DNA from: Bacteroides sp. An322
GTDB taxonomy: Bacteria > Bacteroidota > Bacteroidia > Bacteroidales > Bacteroidaceae
DNA length: 53,879 nt
Reading direction: 5' to 3'
NCBI RefSeq assembly: GCF_002161765.1
Contig: NZ_NFIN01000023.1
Coordinates: forward strand, 1-53,879
Shown: positions 8,953 to 16,262 of the stretch, piece by piece
How positions within the stretch are numbered: the stretch's first letter is position 1
Layout of the letters: every line of letters begins with the position of its first letter
Position numbers and translations under genes: made by a program
Notes under the pieces: generated by a model
What the model was told of the DNA's origin: nothing
The model's database searches: none
What the model saw: the letters and a program-made list of their open reading frames with translations, nothing else

Positions 8953-9031
8953 GAAAGACTCACTTAAAATAGCAACGTTATGTCTTGTCTGTCTTATATT
9001 TTATAGTTGTTTTTTTTAAGTGTAGTCTTTC
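8953..9031. terminator. long-loop inverted repeat between convergent genes
   Basis: GAAAGACTCACTTAAAA (8953-8969) pairs with TTTTAAGTGTAGTCTTTC (9014-9031) with one bulged base and a loop of 44 bases. A run of T follows on the plus strand and A/T-rich sequence on the minus strand. It sits between the DUF5723 gene and the convergent phosphoesterase gene. A shared terminator is the simplest reading, although the loop is unusually long. Confidence 0.45.
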
Positions 9032-9036
9032 TTTTT

Positions 9037-9576
9037 TTATGTCAATTGTATGGATTTCAACAATGTCCCATTTAGTTGATATATGGAAATGTTTTTATTT
9101 TCGTAAGTGGCAAAAGTGGGGGGATTGCCTCCTTTGGGAAAGGTGATAGAACCGGTATTGCAAAGGGACATTTCCTGTTTTTCCAGTTTCCATAAATGGG
9201 TATGTCCGTAAAAGAAAGCATCAAATTTTCCTTTAGGCAGGTTGTTTTCATTATAGATATGTCCGTGGGTAAGGAACAATGTTTTTCCGTTGTCTGCAAT
9301 CAAAGCATAATCAGCCATTATTGGAAAATCCAGCAGCATTTGATCTACTTCAGAATCGCAATTCCCGCGGACTGCAATGATAGGGTCGGTAAAGTGGTTT
9401 AGGAGTTCTGCTATGCCTTTGGGATTTAACCCGTCCGGTAAACCGTTTCGCGGACCGTAGTTCAGAATGTCGCCTAAGATGCAAAGCATGTTGCATTGTG
9501 CTTTCTCGTAAAAATCTAAAACCTGCTGTAGGCGTGGCAAAGAGCCATGAATGTCGGATATAATTAAATATTTCAT
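9037..9576 (-). CDS. YfcE/MJ0936-family phosphodiesterase
   Basis: The 179-residue protein is a compact calcineurin-like metallophosphoesterase. Its metal ligands appear in order: S-D-I-H-G (residues 7-11), G-D-I-L-N-Y-G-P (near 35), R-G-N-C-D (near 72), L-T-H-G-H near 103 and F-Y-G-H-T-H near 121. This matches the YfcE/MJ0936 group, which hydrolyses phosphodiesters with manganese; the natural substrate is unclear. It has no signal peptide and is about the usual family length. It lies just upstream of the shared hairpin and downstream of the lipoprotein gene on the same strand. Confidence 0.92.
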   Translation of the reverse strand: MKYLIISDIHGSLPRLQQVLDFYEKAQCNMLCILGDILNYGPRNGLPDGLNPKGIAELLNHFTDPIIAVRGNCDSEVDQMLLDFPIMADYALIADNGKTLFLTHGHIYNENNLPKGKFDAFFYGHTHLWKLEKQEMSLCNTGSITFPKGGNPPTFATYENKNISIYQLNGTLLKSIQLT

Positions 9577-9625
9577 TACATATAGGAAGTACTAAAGTGT
9601 TTGTTTTCTTGCAAAATAGAAAGAT

Positions 9626-10018
9626 TTAAAGATTTTCTTCTTCTAAATTCTGGATTTGTTCCTTGATGTCGTTGATAAAGTCATCCGCTTGTTCCATTAA
9701 GTCATTGAATTGTTCTTTCAATTCATCGTGGTTGAATTCGGCTGCTTTGTCTCCCATTTCTTCCGCGAATTTTTCCAATTCTTTCTTTTGGTCTTCGGTC
9801 ATTTCTTTCAATACCTTTTTCCCTTTTTGGTTGATTTCACGGTATTCTTCTCCTACTCGTTTCCAGTCTTCTTCCGTGTAGGTTGAGGCATTCTGAAGGG
9901 TTTCTTCAGTCAGATTTTTCATGTCGTTCACGTAGTCCTGTGTGCTGTAGCTGGAGCAGGCACTTAGGCACATTCCAGTAAATCCGATTGCAATAGCGAG
10001 TTGTGTTAGCTTTTTCAT
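9626..10018 (-). CDS. small acidic lipoprotein, coiled coil
   Basis: A 130-residue protein with a lipoprotein signal (basic M-K-K, hydrophobic core, lipobox L-S-A-C at residues 18-21). The mature part is very rich in E and K and is predicted to be helical and coiled coil (about residues 30-128). It resembles small Bacteroides lipoproteins annotated as DUF6565-like, but I cannot confirm that assignment. It should be membrane-anchored in the periplasm. Its start overlaps the end of the AAA-ATPase-like gene by 4 bp (ATGA), which suggests coupled translation. Confidence 0.75.
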   Translation of the reverse strand: MKKLTQLAIAIGFTGMCLSACSSYSTQDYVNDMKNLTEETLQNASTYTEEDWKRVGEEYREINQKGKKVLKEMTEDQKKELEKFAEEMGDKAAEFNHDELKEQFNDLMEQADDFINDIKEQIQNLEEENL

Positions 10019-11616
10019 ATAGTTGATGTTTTTGAAGTGAATGATTCCTTTCTGATTTCCCAGTCGGTCAGCGTATGCTTCTCGCTGTCGAAGTTGATGC
10101 CTACCTTTACTATCGGAAGCCCGCAGAGCGCAAAGCGTTCGGGATATTGTTTTAAGTCGATTTGCCGGATGGCTTCATCGGCATTCTTGTCGAGCTTCAG
10201 TTCGATAATATATAAGGTAGAATGTGTGCGCATTACTACATCGACTCTGCCTTGTGGGGTACGCACTTCCACGTCTGTAAAGTTTCCTAACAGCGTAAAA
10301 ATCAGGTAAATCATTTGCTGGTAGTGCCCTTCGTAGCGGGTGTTTTCGCAATAGGGTACGGTAGACAGTACAGTCTGCATCAGCCGGAGTGCCCCGTCCA
10401 TATCATCGAAATGGATGCATTCCGCCATTTCGCCCACTAACGTGTTCAATTGGGCGGGACGTTGCACATAGTTGATGAGCAGGCTTTTCATCAGCCCGAT
10501 GCGTACTTCCTTATTGGGAATATCCAGTTGGTATAATCCGGAGAAAGCGGAATAATTCTTGATGGTCAGGTATCCGCTTTGATAGAATAGTGGGGTGATG
10601 TCGGTCATTCGTTCGGTAGGTGCATCAAAATCCGCTGCTTCACACTTCCGTCCGCCTATCTCCTGCGGGATTACCTTGTATTTGTTCAGCATTTCTATCA
10701 GGTAGGTCGGTGTTCCGCTTCCGAACCAGAATGATTCTATTTTCCCTTTGCTTAGTGCAGCCATCAGGCTGAACGGGTTATATATGTCGGGCGATGGCCA
10801 GGCGAAATGATATCCGTCATAATACGATTTCAATTGTTGCAAGGCATCTTCCTTTGTAGTCTCCAATCTGTCGGCGAACAATGCGATGTCGGCATCCATC
10901 TGCGTTCGCATTTCTTCTTCCGTGATGCCGCAAATGGCAGCATAGTTTGCGTCCATGCTGATGTTTTCGATGTTATTCAGTTCGCTGAAGATGCTGAGTT
11001 GCGAGAACTTGGTGATACCGGTCAGGAAGACGTAACGCAGGTATTTGCCGCACGCTTTGAGCGGGCTGTAGAAGTTGCGCATCACGTTGCGCAGGACAGG
11101 CAAATCTTCTTCTTCGTGCATCACGTCCAACAATGGTGCATCGTATTCGTCAATTAGGACTACGACTTCACAATTGTACTTCGCATACGCGTTCATTATC
11201 AAGTCCGTAAGCCGGATATTGGGGTCCGTAGTATTTTGCGGATTGATTCCTAAACTTTCCTCATTTATTTGAAGAAGATGGTGAAGGTACCGGATTAAGG
11301 CATCCTTGTCCAAATGCTTACCCAAACTCATATCGAAGTGCAACACAGGATAGGCAGTCCATTCCGTTTCCAACTTTTCGATGGCAAGCCCTTCGAAGAG
11401 TTCTTTCCGTCCTTCGAAATAGCATTGCAAGGTATCGGTAAGCAATGACTTGCCGAAACGGCGCGGACGGTTCAGGAACATGTATTTGTTGTCGGAATGC
11501 GTCATGCGGTAGACGTATTCGGTTTTGTCGACATACATATAGTTTTCCCGGCGGATAATCGAGAATACCTGGATGCCATACGGGTATTTTCTTCGTTCGA
11601 GTGGTTTCATACGCAT
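10015..11616 (-). CDS. AAA-ATPase-like protein with C-terminal PD-(D/E)XK nuclease-like domain
   Basis: The 533-residue protein belongs to the large Bacteroidales family with Pfam AAA-ATPase_like (DUF1703) and PD-(D/E)XK C-terminal domain. The N-terminus has F-x-x-I-I-R-R-E-N-Y-M-Y-V-D-K-T, then the Walker A-like N-R-P-R-R-F-G-K-S-L-L near residue 50 and a Walker B L-I-D-E-Y-D-A-P-L near 157. The C-terminus has G-R-V-D-V-V-M-R-T and Y-I-I-E-L-K-L-D-K, the D...ExK core of the nuclease fold. Families like this are numerous and transposition-like in distribution; their role is unknown. Either ATG at 11616 or 11610 could start it. A related but decayed gene lies at about 24.8-25.1 kb. Confidence 0.88.
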   Translation of the reverse strand: MRMKPLERRKYPYGIQVFSIIRRENYMYVDKTEYVYRMTHSDNKYMFLNRPRRFGKSLLTDTLQCYFEGRKELFEGLAIEKLETEWTAYPVLHFDMSLGKHLDKDALIRYLHHLLQINEESLGINPQNTTDPNIRLTDLIMNAYAKYNCEVVVLIDEYDAPLLDVMHEEEDLPVLRNVMRNFYSPLKACGKYLRYVFLTGITKFSQLSIFSELNNIENISMDANYAAICGITEEEMRTQMDADIALFADRLETTKEDALQQLKSYYDGYHFAWPSPDIYNPFSLMAALSKGKIESFWFGSGTPTYLIEMLNKYKVIPQEIGGRKCEAADFDAPTERMTDITPLFYQSGYLTIKNYSAFSGLYQLDIPNKEVRIGLMKSLLINYVQRPAQLNTLVGEMAECIHFDDMDGALRLMQTVLSTVPYCENTRYEGHYQQMIYLIFTLLGNFTDVEVRTPQGRVDVVMRTHSTLYIIELKLDKNADEAIRQIDLKQYPERFALCGLPIVKVGINFDSEKHTLTDWEIRKESFTSKTSTI

Positions 11617-11635
11617 GATTTATATTGATACTTTA

Positions 11636-11666
11636 CAAAGGTAGGTTATTTTTTCCAGTTGTACAA
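11636..11666 (-). promoter_or_regulatory. promoter of the AAA-ATPase-like gene
   Basis: The minus strand carries TACCTTTG (11636-11643) with TTG about 20 bp further upstream (11664-11666). The first ATG is 20 bp downstream. The same box and flank survive beside the related pseudogene at about 25.06 kb. Confidence 0.6.
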
Positions 11667-11711
11667 TAATTATGATTGAAGTTACGTTGTTGAGAGTTTT
11701 TCTAACTTATG

Positions 11712-11975
11712 TCAGATTAGTCTTTTGACGCATCCTGTTATCCGCAATAAGATATATAATGCTATTCTGCACGATAAAACAATAGTCATAGAACCAATAT
11801 AAACTTTCTCCCCCAATGTGAATTTTCTTTTCGGCTGGTCTAATATATTTCTCAAATGTTCCATTCCTTCTAATTTTAAGTTAGAGACAGGGATTGTCAA
11901 TACGGCATTCCCTTTTGCAGGAATACCAAGGCCAAGACACAGGTAAAGCCAAAGTCCAAGACCGGATGTTTTCAT
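11712..11975 (-). CDS. small membrane protein of unknown function
   Basis: From the ATG at 11975 the product has 87 residues, with a hydrophobic N-terminal segment (about 6-21, possibly a signal peptide ending near P-A-K-G-N-A) and a second hydrophobic segment near 61-79. A charged middle (D-Q-P-K-R-K-F-T-L-G-E-K) separates them. I do not recognise a family. A longer frame starts at 12038 but its extra residues are basic and look non-coding. It lies 137 bp downstream of the coiled-coil gene on the same strand and could be the last gene of that operon. Confidence 0.5.
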   Translation of the reverse strand: MKTSGLGLWLYLCLGLGIPAKGNAVLTIPVSNLKLEGMEHLRNILDQPKRKFTLGEKVYIGSMTIVLSCRIALYILLRITGCVKRLI

Positions 11976-12115
11976 ATATACGCAACATTCGCCGTTTGTT
12001 AGTTTGACATGCCTTATTCTAATTCTCATCAATAACAAACGACAACCCCTGTCCCATCAAAGCCGTGATTAGCATCCATTGAGACGCAAGTTCACGACAC
12101 CTTGTTTTCTATTCT

Positions 12116-12988
12116 TCAAGCCGGTTTAGGCGTTTGTAAGGCTTCCGGCACATTGATTTTTAGCTTAGAAATACGTTCCTGTTCTTTCAGTTGCCATTCC
12201 TTGTATTGGGTGAAAAGCGTCATGTGGCATTGTTTTTCACGTTCCAGTTCCTGCTTGAACCAATGGGTGTTTTCTAAAGTCTGTTTCTCGGCTTGTTTTT
12301 TTATGGTGAACTTCATTTTGTTCAGTTCCCGTTCAGCCTGGCGATGCCATTTTTGAAGTTCGAAAAACACATCTTCTGCTTTTTGCGGGTCAACGGAAGG
12401 GACATGAGCGTAAATCAGTGTGTCTTTTCCATTGCCATTGGTGCTGTAAGGCTTTATCATTCCGTTTTGAAGTTCCTCACGAGCTGAAGAGAATTGGCCT
12501 CCGGGATGGATGTATTTCCCAATGGTAGCAGCTATGGCTTCCAGTTGCAGGTAGCGGTTACGCTCTTTGATATTCATCTGAGCGATTATATCCGCTTCTG
12601 TCGTTTCCTTCGGATATGATGGATTGGAAGGTGTTTCAACTCCTTGAAGCGCACACCATTCTTCAAACGTCAGGTTCGCCGCCCGTTTCAATTCCTTGTC
12701 TTTAGCCTTGACTGCTTCCCTCATCCAAGCGCAAAAGGCATTCATCGATGCTATTTCTTCTAAAATAGGACGTACCTGGTCCAGCATATTCCCGTCATAA
12801 CCGACACATATAGTTTTTCCCGATTCAGAAGGTGAGCCTACAATATCAACTTTCGTAGTCAAAAAAGTCATGTTTTTCAACTTTGCCTCATTCCCAGCTA
12901 TGACTTCTTGTGCCAAATCCGCCAAATGCGATGCCGATGTGGAAGTCAGCCCGTGATTGTCAAAGAATATTTCATTAATATTATTCAT
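12116..12988 (-). CDS. hypothetical coiled-coil protein of island 1
   Basis: A 290-residue soluble protein, not recognised. The N-terminal third has a mixed fold with a strand-rich C-V-G-Y-D-G-N segment near residue 60. The middle is charged and helical with a W-C-A-L near residue 110. The C-terminal 90 residues are a long K/E/Q-rich coiled coil (about 190-280). No signal, membrane segment or catalytic motif is visible. It follows the FtsZ-C-like gene by 26 bp and is probably co-transcribed with it. A structural or adaptor role fits better than an enzyme, but this is inference. Confidence 0.7.
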   Translation of the reverse strand: MNNINEIFFDNHGLTSTSASHLADLAQEVIAGNEAKLKNMTFLTTKVDIVGSPSESGKTICVGYDGNMLDQVRPILEEIASMNAFCAWMREAVKAKDKELKRAANLTFEEWCALQGVETPSNPSYPKETTEADIIAQMNIKERNRYLQLEAIAATIGKYIHPGGQFSSAREELQNGMIKPYSTNGNGKDTLIYAHVPSVDPQKAEDVFFELQKWHRQAERELNKMKFTIKKQAEKQTLENTHWFKQELEREKQCHMTLFTQYKEWQLKEQERISKLKINVPEALQTPKPA

Positions 12989-13014
12989 GCCGTTTTATTA
13001 ATTAGTGAGTTTGA

Positions 13015-13437
13015 TTATACGAAGACAAACAAAGATACACTGCATTGATTTAAAATATTGGCACGTTCTTGTATTCCCCATATCACCTCTATATCCTGTT
13101 TTGTTAAATTGTTCAAACAATCAGCCATGCCCTCAAGTTCTTCCATCATAAACGGATATGAAGGATTGAACGAGACAGACAGAATTATGGCTGACATCAC
13201 AGTTGTCTCTTGTTTCCTTATTTCCTCCATAGCAGTTTCAATTTGAGCGGAAACCGAGATGCGGGCATCAACGGTTATCTGCATTACGAGTTTATACTTA
13301 TCAGCGAATTTTCTGAAATCATTCAGATCTAAATTAATCAATCCTTTTGCTTGGGCTACATTGATGAAATAATCTTTTGTTATTTCCTGTTCATCCTTGA
13401 TAACTCGTATCAAATCTTCTCTACTTGATTCTTTCAT
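13015..13437 (-). CDS. stand-alone FtsZ C-terminal-domain-like protein
   Basis: This 140-residue protein looks like the second half of FtsZ without the GTPase half. Residues 32-41 (G-L-I-N-L-D-L-N-D-F) align with the E. coli FtsZ T7 loop, known as L-I-N-V-D-F-A-D-V, and keep both aspartates equivalent to D209 and D212, which catalyse GTP hydrolysis in the neighbouring subunit. After it come an alpha/beta region (60-110) and D-I-E-V-I-W-G-I-Q (115-123), which matches the FtsZ I-I-F/I-G strand, then the final S-V-S-L-F-V-F-V strand in place of R-V-T-V-I-A-T. No glycine-rich GTP loop is present. Residues 5-30 could be the FtsZ H7 helix. Gene context: 12 bp after a small membrane protein. The FtsZ likeness is by eye; binding to FtsZ is inference. 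Confidence 0.65.
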   Translation of the reverse strand: MKESSREDLIRVIKDEQEITKDYFINVAQAKGLINLDLNDFRKFADKYKLVMQITVDARISVSAQIETAMEEIRKQETTVMSAIILSVSFNPSYPFMMEELEGMADCLNNLTKQDIEVIWGIQERANILNQCSVSLFVFV

Positions 13438-13449
13438 TTCTATTTACTA

Positions 13450-13632
13450 TTAAAAACCTATTCTTACCCACCGCTCTTCCGACATTTCTCCGTTAAGCGA
13501 GACAAGCAGGAAAAAAATAAGGGTAAAAACAATACATGCCCAAATGATTGCGGCAACCTTTTTCCGTTTCATGTCCATGAAGGCAGAAATAAGACATTCC
13601 CAAATGAACATGACAATATTTTCTCGTTTCAT
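13450..13632 (-). CDS. small single-pass membrane protein
   Basis: A 60-residue protein with one strong transmembrane helix (about residues 26-45, A-A-I-I-W-A-C-I-V-F) after a weaker N-terminal amphipathic stretch and a basic D-M-K-R-K-K-V anchor. Not recognised. Its ATG overlaps the stop of the upstream gene by 4 bp and it ends 12 bp before the FtsZ-C-like gene, so all three are very likely translated from one message. It could tether the operon's products to the membrane, which is inference. Confidence 0.65.
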   Translation of the reverse strand: MKRENIVMFIWECLISAFMDMKRKKVAAIIWACIVFTLIFFLLVSLNGEMSEERWVRIGF

Positions 13633-14072
13633 TTTATTCCTCCGTGAAATGTCCTATTCATATTTTTTTGTGCAATCTCTTCCGTTCCGCCAAAGTAAGT
13701 GATTTCCCACAGCAAGCCTGCGACAAGCTCTTGCGGCGTAATCACGATGTCTTTCTCTACCACCACTTCCATGCCAGCTATTTCCGACCACGAAGGATAG
13801 CAGGCCATAGGACAGTTAAGGTGATTGTCCGCTTTGTCGTATACAGAGCAATTCATATCTATCATCGGGCTACAGGTTTCCCAACGCCATCCCAAACGGA
13901 TGTAATATGGGGATGGTTTCACCTCCAATGCTTGCACTTTCTGATAAATTCTTTCCCACTTGTCCAAATCAAGTTGTTCCACCAACTTCGGTTCGTTGGT
14001 CTTCCATAAATTCAGGAATGCCGACCTTATTTCGGCAAAACCGAATTGCGAAAATAATTCCTTGAATGTCAT
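13629..14072 (-). CDS. island protein sharing an N-terminal domain with the fused gene at 15.2 kb
   Basis: The 147-residue protein starts M-T-F-K-E-L-F-S-Q-F-G-F and ends its domain with L-L-W-E-I-T-Y-F-G. The first 120 residues of the plus-strand gene at 15233 share both signatures (M-T-L-K-E-L-L-T-Q-V-G-F and C-L-W-E-I-T-Y-W-G) and the same length between them, so the two are paralogous domains. I think this is the DUF6557-type family, but cannot confirm it. I chose the ATG at 14072 over a longer frame because it gives the shared N-terminus. Function unknown; cysteine pairs near residues 63 and 84 are not shared. Confidence 0.75.
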   Translation of the reverse strand: MTFKELFSQFGFAEIRSAFLNLWKTNEPKLVEQLDLDKWERIYQKVQALEVKPSPYYIRLGWRWETCSPMIDMNCSVYDKADNHLNCPMACYPSWSEIAGMEVVVEKDIVITPQELVAGLLWEITYFGGTEEIAQKNMNRTFHGGIK

Positions 14073-14317
14073 AATGTCTATCTTTAGAGTAATAAATTCC
14101 CTCAACCCACCCTCGTTCTTCTATTAAGACAATCGGCACAAGGTAATGCACAATAATCTTCCCCCAAGGGTCGTGTACGCTATTCGTTTGTACGTTGTGC
14201 CGGAGATGCGCGATAATAACCATGCTTCTACCAGCTGCCACCTTGGTTTGTTGCCCATGTCATGCGACAAGGAAGTGCCGCCATTGTCTGATACAAAGAA
14301 AGACTACACCTTTTATA

Positions 14318-14767
14318 TTAAATTAAGTCTACCGCCCAGTTCAAGCTTTGCAGCCTCATATCCAAGTTCCGAAGCTGTTTGGAATAGTTGTCCGTGGTTT
14401 TCCTCAGTTCTCCTACGTCCACCGTGCGGACATATTTTATCTCCAGTCGTGCGTAACGCTCGTTCTCGACTACATGTTTCAAGAGGTCGCGCATAACCGA
14501 CAGGCGCAACTTCAGCGCATCCTTACGGGCAATCATTTGAGTGAGGGTTTCACCATCGTGCAAGGTTTGCATGTTGGTGCGGTTAATTCGATAGACTATT
14601 TCCTCGAATTGCGAAAGGCATTCATCCAGTTCTTTATATAATTCGTTTACGTTCTCAGAAGGTTGGTCACCTTCCTGTACTTTCGCGCTGTACTTCAACC
14701 GACTCTTCAATTGGTCGATTCTGTTTTGCAAATCGGCGCGGATGCTTAATGCTTCTGCCAGTTTCAT
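14318..14767 (-). CDS. DIP1984/septicolysin-like helical protein
   Basis: The 149-residue protein matches the DIP1984 (septicolysin) family along its length: M-K-L-A-E-A-L-S-I-R-A-D-L-Q-N-R-I at the start, I-N-R-T-N near residue 75, R-K-D-A-L-K-L-R-L near 92, E-I-K-Y-V-R-T-V-D-V near 119 and a terminal L-Q-S-L-N-W. It is an all-helical antiparallel coiled coil with no signal peptide. The family is widespread and has no established function. The ATG at 14767 is preceded by GGAGG, a rare clear ribosome site here, which supports this start over the longer frame. Its promoter carries the shared GGCACT element. Confidence 0.88.
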   Translation of the reverse strand: MKLAEALSIRADLQNRIDQLKSRLKYSAKVQEGDQPSENVNELYKELDECLSQFEEIVYRINRTNMQTLHDGETLTQMIARKDALKLRLSVMRDLLKHVVENERYARLEIKYVRTVDVGELRKTTDNYSKQLRNLDMRLQSLNWAVDLI

Positions 14768-14793
14768 TGTATACCTCCATTTGGTTTGATGCT

Positions 14794-14832
14794 GCAAAGT
14801 TCAGTCGCGAAAGTGCCAAATCGAAGCATAAG
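14794..14832 (-). promoter_or_regulatory. shared GGCACT promoter/operator element, copy A
   Basis: Read on the plus strand this is GCAAAGT, 11 bp, then AGTGCCAAATCGAAGCATAA. On the minus strand ACTTTGC forms the -7 region of the DIP1984-like gene 27 bp downstream, and GATTTGGCACT lies over the -33 region. The same layout with the same 11-bp gap recurs at 17591 and 48908. TGCC and GCA halves suggest a degenerate dyad. Confidence 0.6.
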
Positions 14833-14868
14833 TTGAATTTTTTTGTAGTAAGCGAAAAACTATTTACC

Positions 14869-14904
14869 TGTGCTTCAATTCAGCACATGATATCGCTACC
14901 TTTG
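14869..14904 (+). promoter_or_regulatory. promoter with dyad operator for the 14.9-kb gene
   Basis: TACCTTTG (14897-14904) is a perfect -7 box 13 bp before the ATG at 14918, implying a short leader. Just upstream, TGTGCT and AGCACA (14869-14887) form a perfect 6-bp inverted repeat around TCAATTC, where a regulator could block the polymerase. Confidence 0.5.
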
Positions 14905-14917
14905 TGACAAAATAATA

Positions 14918-15208
14918 ATGCCGTTTATGAAATATAACGAGGTTAGTGACACGTTGTCGCATGCAGGTCGCCTTGACTCAATCATTGTGGCGCAATGTCC
15001 TATCATCAGCGGTACGATGTATGCCGTGCGGTTCGCCCAAGAGTATGACGGTGACTGCTTCGGATGGGAAAACAATATTTATGCCGTCCGATATGACACG
15101 CAGAATGAACTGAACTCCGGAAACAAGTTCTTGTTTGATTACAACCTTGCCATACCGATCAACCTCAATCAAAAAGTAACATTGGGACAACAAAACCAAC
15201 TTATATAA
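14918..15208 (+). CDS. small hypothetical protein of island 1
   Basis: A 96-residue soluble protein. It begins M-P-F-M-K-Y-N-E-V-S-D and is beta-rich, with a Y-A-V-R-F and a second Y-A-V-R-Y strand 20 residues apart. No family is recognised and no signal peptide is visible. The promoter and inverted repeat just upstream, and the 24-bp gap to the fused gene, suggest a two-gene operon with it. It is divergent from the DIP1984-like gene. Confidence 0.65.
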   Translation: MPFMKYNEVSDTLSHAGRLDSIIVAQCPIISGTMYAVRFAQEYDGDCFGWENNIYAVRYDTQNELNSGNKFLFDYNLAIPINLNQKVTLGQQNQLI

Positions 15209-15232
15209 TAACATATTAATAAATAAGCAGTC

Positions 15233-16207
15233 ATGACACTAAAAGAACTATTGACACAAGTCGGCTTCGATGAACTTCTTCCGTATCTGAAAAAACACGA
15301 GCCGGAACATCTTGATGACATTTACTCCTTTCGCGAGGCGTACGACATCCTCCTCGGCATGGAGCCGGACAAGGATTTCAAAGGGGAAGCCCGCGTGGAA
15401 TGGTCGGGCGGAGTGTATGAAGGTGAACAGAAATGGATTGGCGTGCATCATCTGGATGACAATGTCTGGGAAAAGGAATTGGCCAAAGAAATCATCGTGG
15501 CCGATGACGTGCATCTGTCCCTTGCAGAACTGGCCATGCATTGTCTTTGGGAAATCACGTATTGGGGATTTTCTCCGGCGGAAATCAGAGAAGGTTGGCA
15601 AGAACGCTTGGGGCACAAGCAACCTGTCAATCCCTACGAAGTGGCTTTGGATAAACTGGAAGAAAGCATCTGGCGGCATCAGACTCCGCAGCGATTGCGC
15701 TGTAAAGGTCCTGAAGGTGAAAGATGCACCCGCGTCGAATTCCCGTTAAAGTGGGGGGATAACCGCAAGAACCGCTCCAAGCGGAAGCGGGAATACCGTC
15801 AGGACAAGCGGGAGGAGTACCTGCGCAAGATGGCTGCCCGCGAGAACTTGGTAAGAATGCTTTCCGCCGAAGGAAGCAGCTTCCGGCGGGGCGATGTAGA
15901 TTTCCTATTGGGCATTGAGTATGGCACACGGTATGATTACCGTTCAGTGACGAAGGATGTCGATGCCCGGTTGGATTATATCCTTGAGTCAATGACCCGT
16001 TACCAGCAACTAGACCTTACGAGATACGATGAAGCCGTTGTTTTCGTCCGTTACCCTGCTTGCTACCCACAGAATGAGATAGAGCTTGAAGCGTTCCGTA
16101 AATCCGTGATGCAATGTTTTGGCTACTCCGACATACTATTTGGTACGTTGGTAGAGGGGCATGAAGAAGTGGAAATAAGAGTTACGCTGTTATTGTACAA
16201 GAGGTGA
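15233..16207 (+). CDS. two-domain protein: island N-domain fused to FtsZ-C-like domain
   Basis: The 324-residue protein has three parts. Residues 1-125 match the domain of the minus-strand gene at 13629. Residues 140-210 are a very basic linker (N-R-K-N-R-S-K-R-K-R-E-Y). Residues 215-324 again resemble the FtsZ C-terminal domain: V-D-F-L-L near 222 in the T7-loop position, an E-A-V-V-F-V strand near 267, S-D-I-L-F-G-T at 299-305 and E-I-R-V-T-L-L-L at 314-321, compared with the family pattern I-I-F-G and I-R-V-T-V-I-A-T-G. The second T7 aspartate is not obvious. The gene thus fuses two domain types that are separate genes about 1 kb away. Function unknown; FtsZ likeness judged by eye. Confidence 0.7.
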   Translation: MTLKELLTQVGFDELLPYLKKHEPEHLDDIYSFREAYDILLGMEPDKDFKGEARVEWSGGVYEGEQKWIGVHHLDDNVWEKELAKEIIVADDVHLSLAELAMHCLWEITYWGFSPAEIREGWQERLGHKQPVNPYEVALDKLEESIWRHQTPQRLRCKGPEGERCTRVEFPLKWGDNRKNRSKRKREYRQDKREEYLRKMAARENLVRMLSAEGSSFRRGDVDFLLGIEYGTRYDYRSVTKDVDARLDYILESMTRYQQLDLTRYDEAVVFVRYPACYPQNEIELEAFRKSVMQCFGYSDILFGTLVEGHEEVEIRVTLLLYKR

Positions 16208-16212
16208 TTCGT

Positions 16213-16247
16213 ACCATCAGAAAGGGTATTTTGCCCTTTCTGATGGT
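16213..16247. terminator. bidirectional terminator between convergent genes
   Basis: ACCATCAGAAAGGG and CCCTTTCTGATGGT form a perfect 14-bp stem with a TATTTTG loop, between the fused gene ending at 16207 and the minus-strand gene ending at 16263. Confidence 0.85.
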
Positions 16248-16262
16248 TATGGACTATAACAT

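Noticed and set aside
10015..11616. Transposase or mobile element label for the AAA-ATPase-like gene
   Set aside because: It has no DDE motif or terminal repeats; the family is patchy and numerous but there is no evidence here that it moves.
13969..14241. 90-codon minus-strand open frame overlapping the N-domain gene
   Set aside because: It overlaps a well-supported gene in another frame and its last third is out-of-frame sequence of that gene. A 45-codon frame near 14106-14256 was also considered, but no family or ribosome site supports either.
14794..14832. Sigma-54 promoter reading of the shared TGGCAC...TTGC element
   Set aside because: Sigma-54 sites need TGGCAC and TTGC about 5 bp apart; here the gap is about 15 bp, and a normal TAnnTTTG-like box overlaps the TTGC part.
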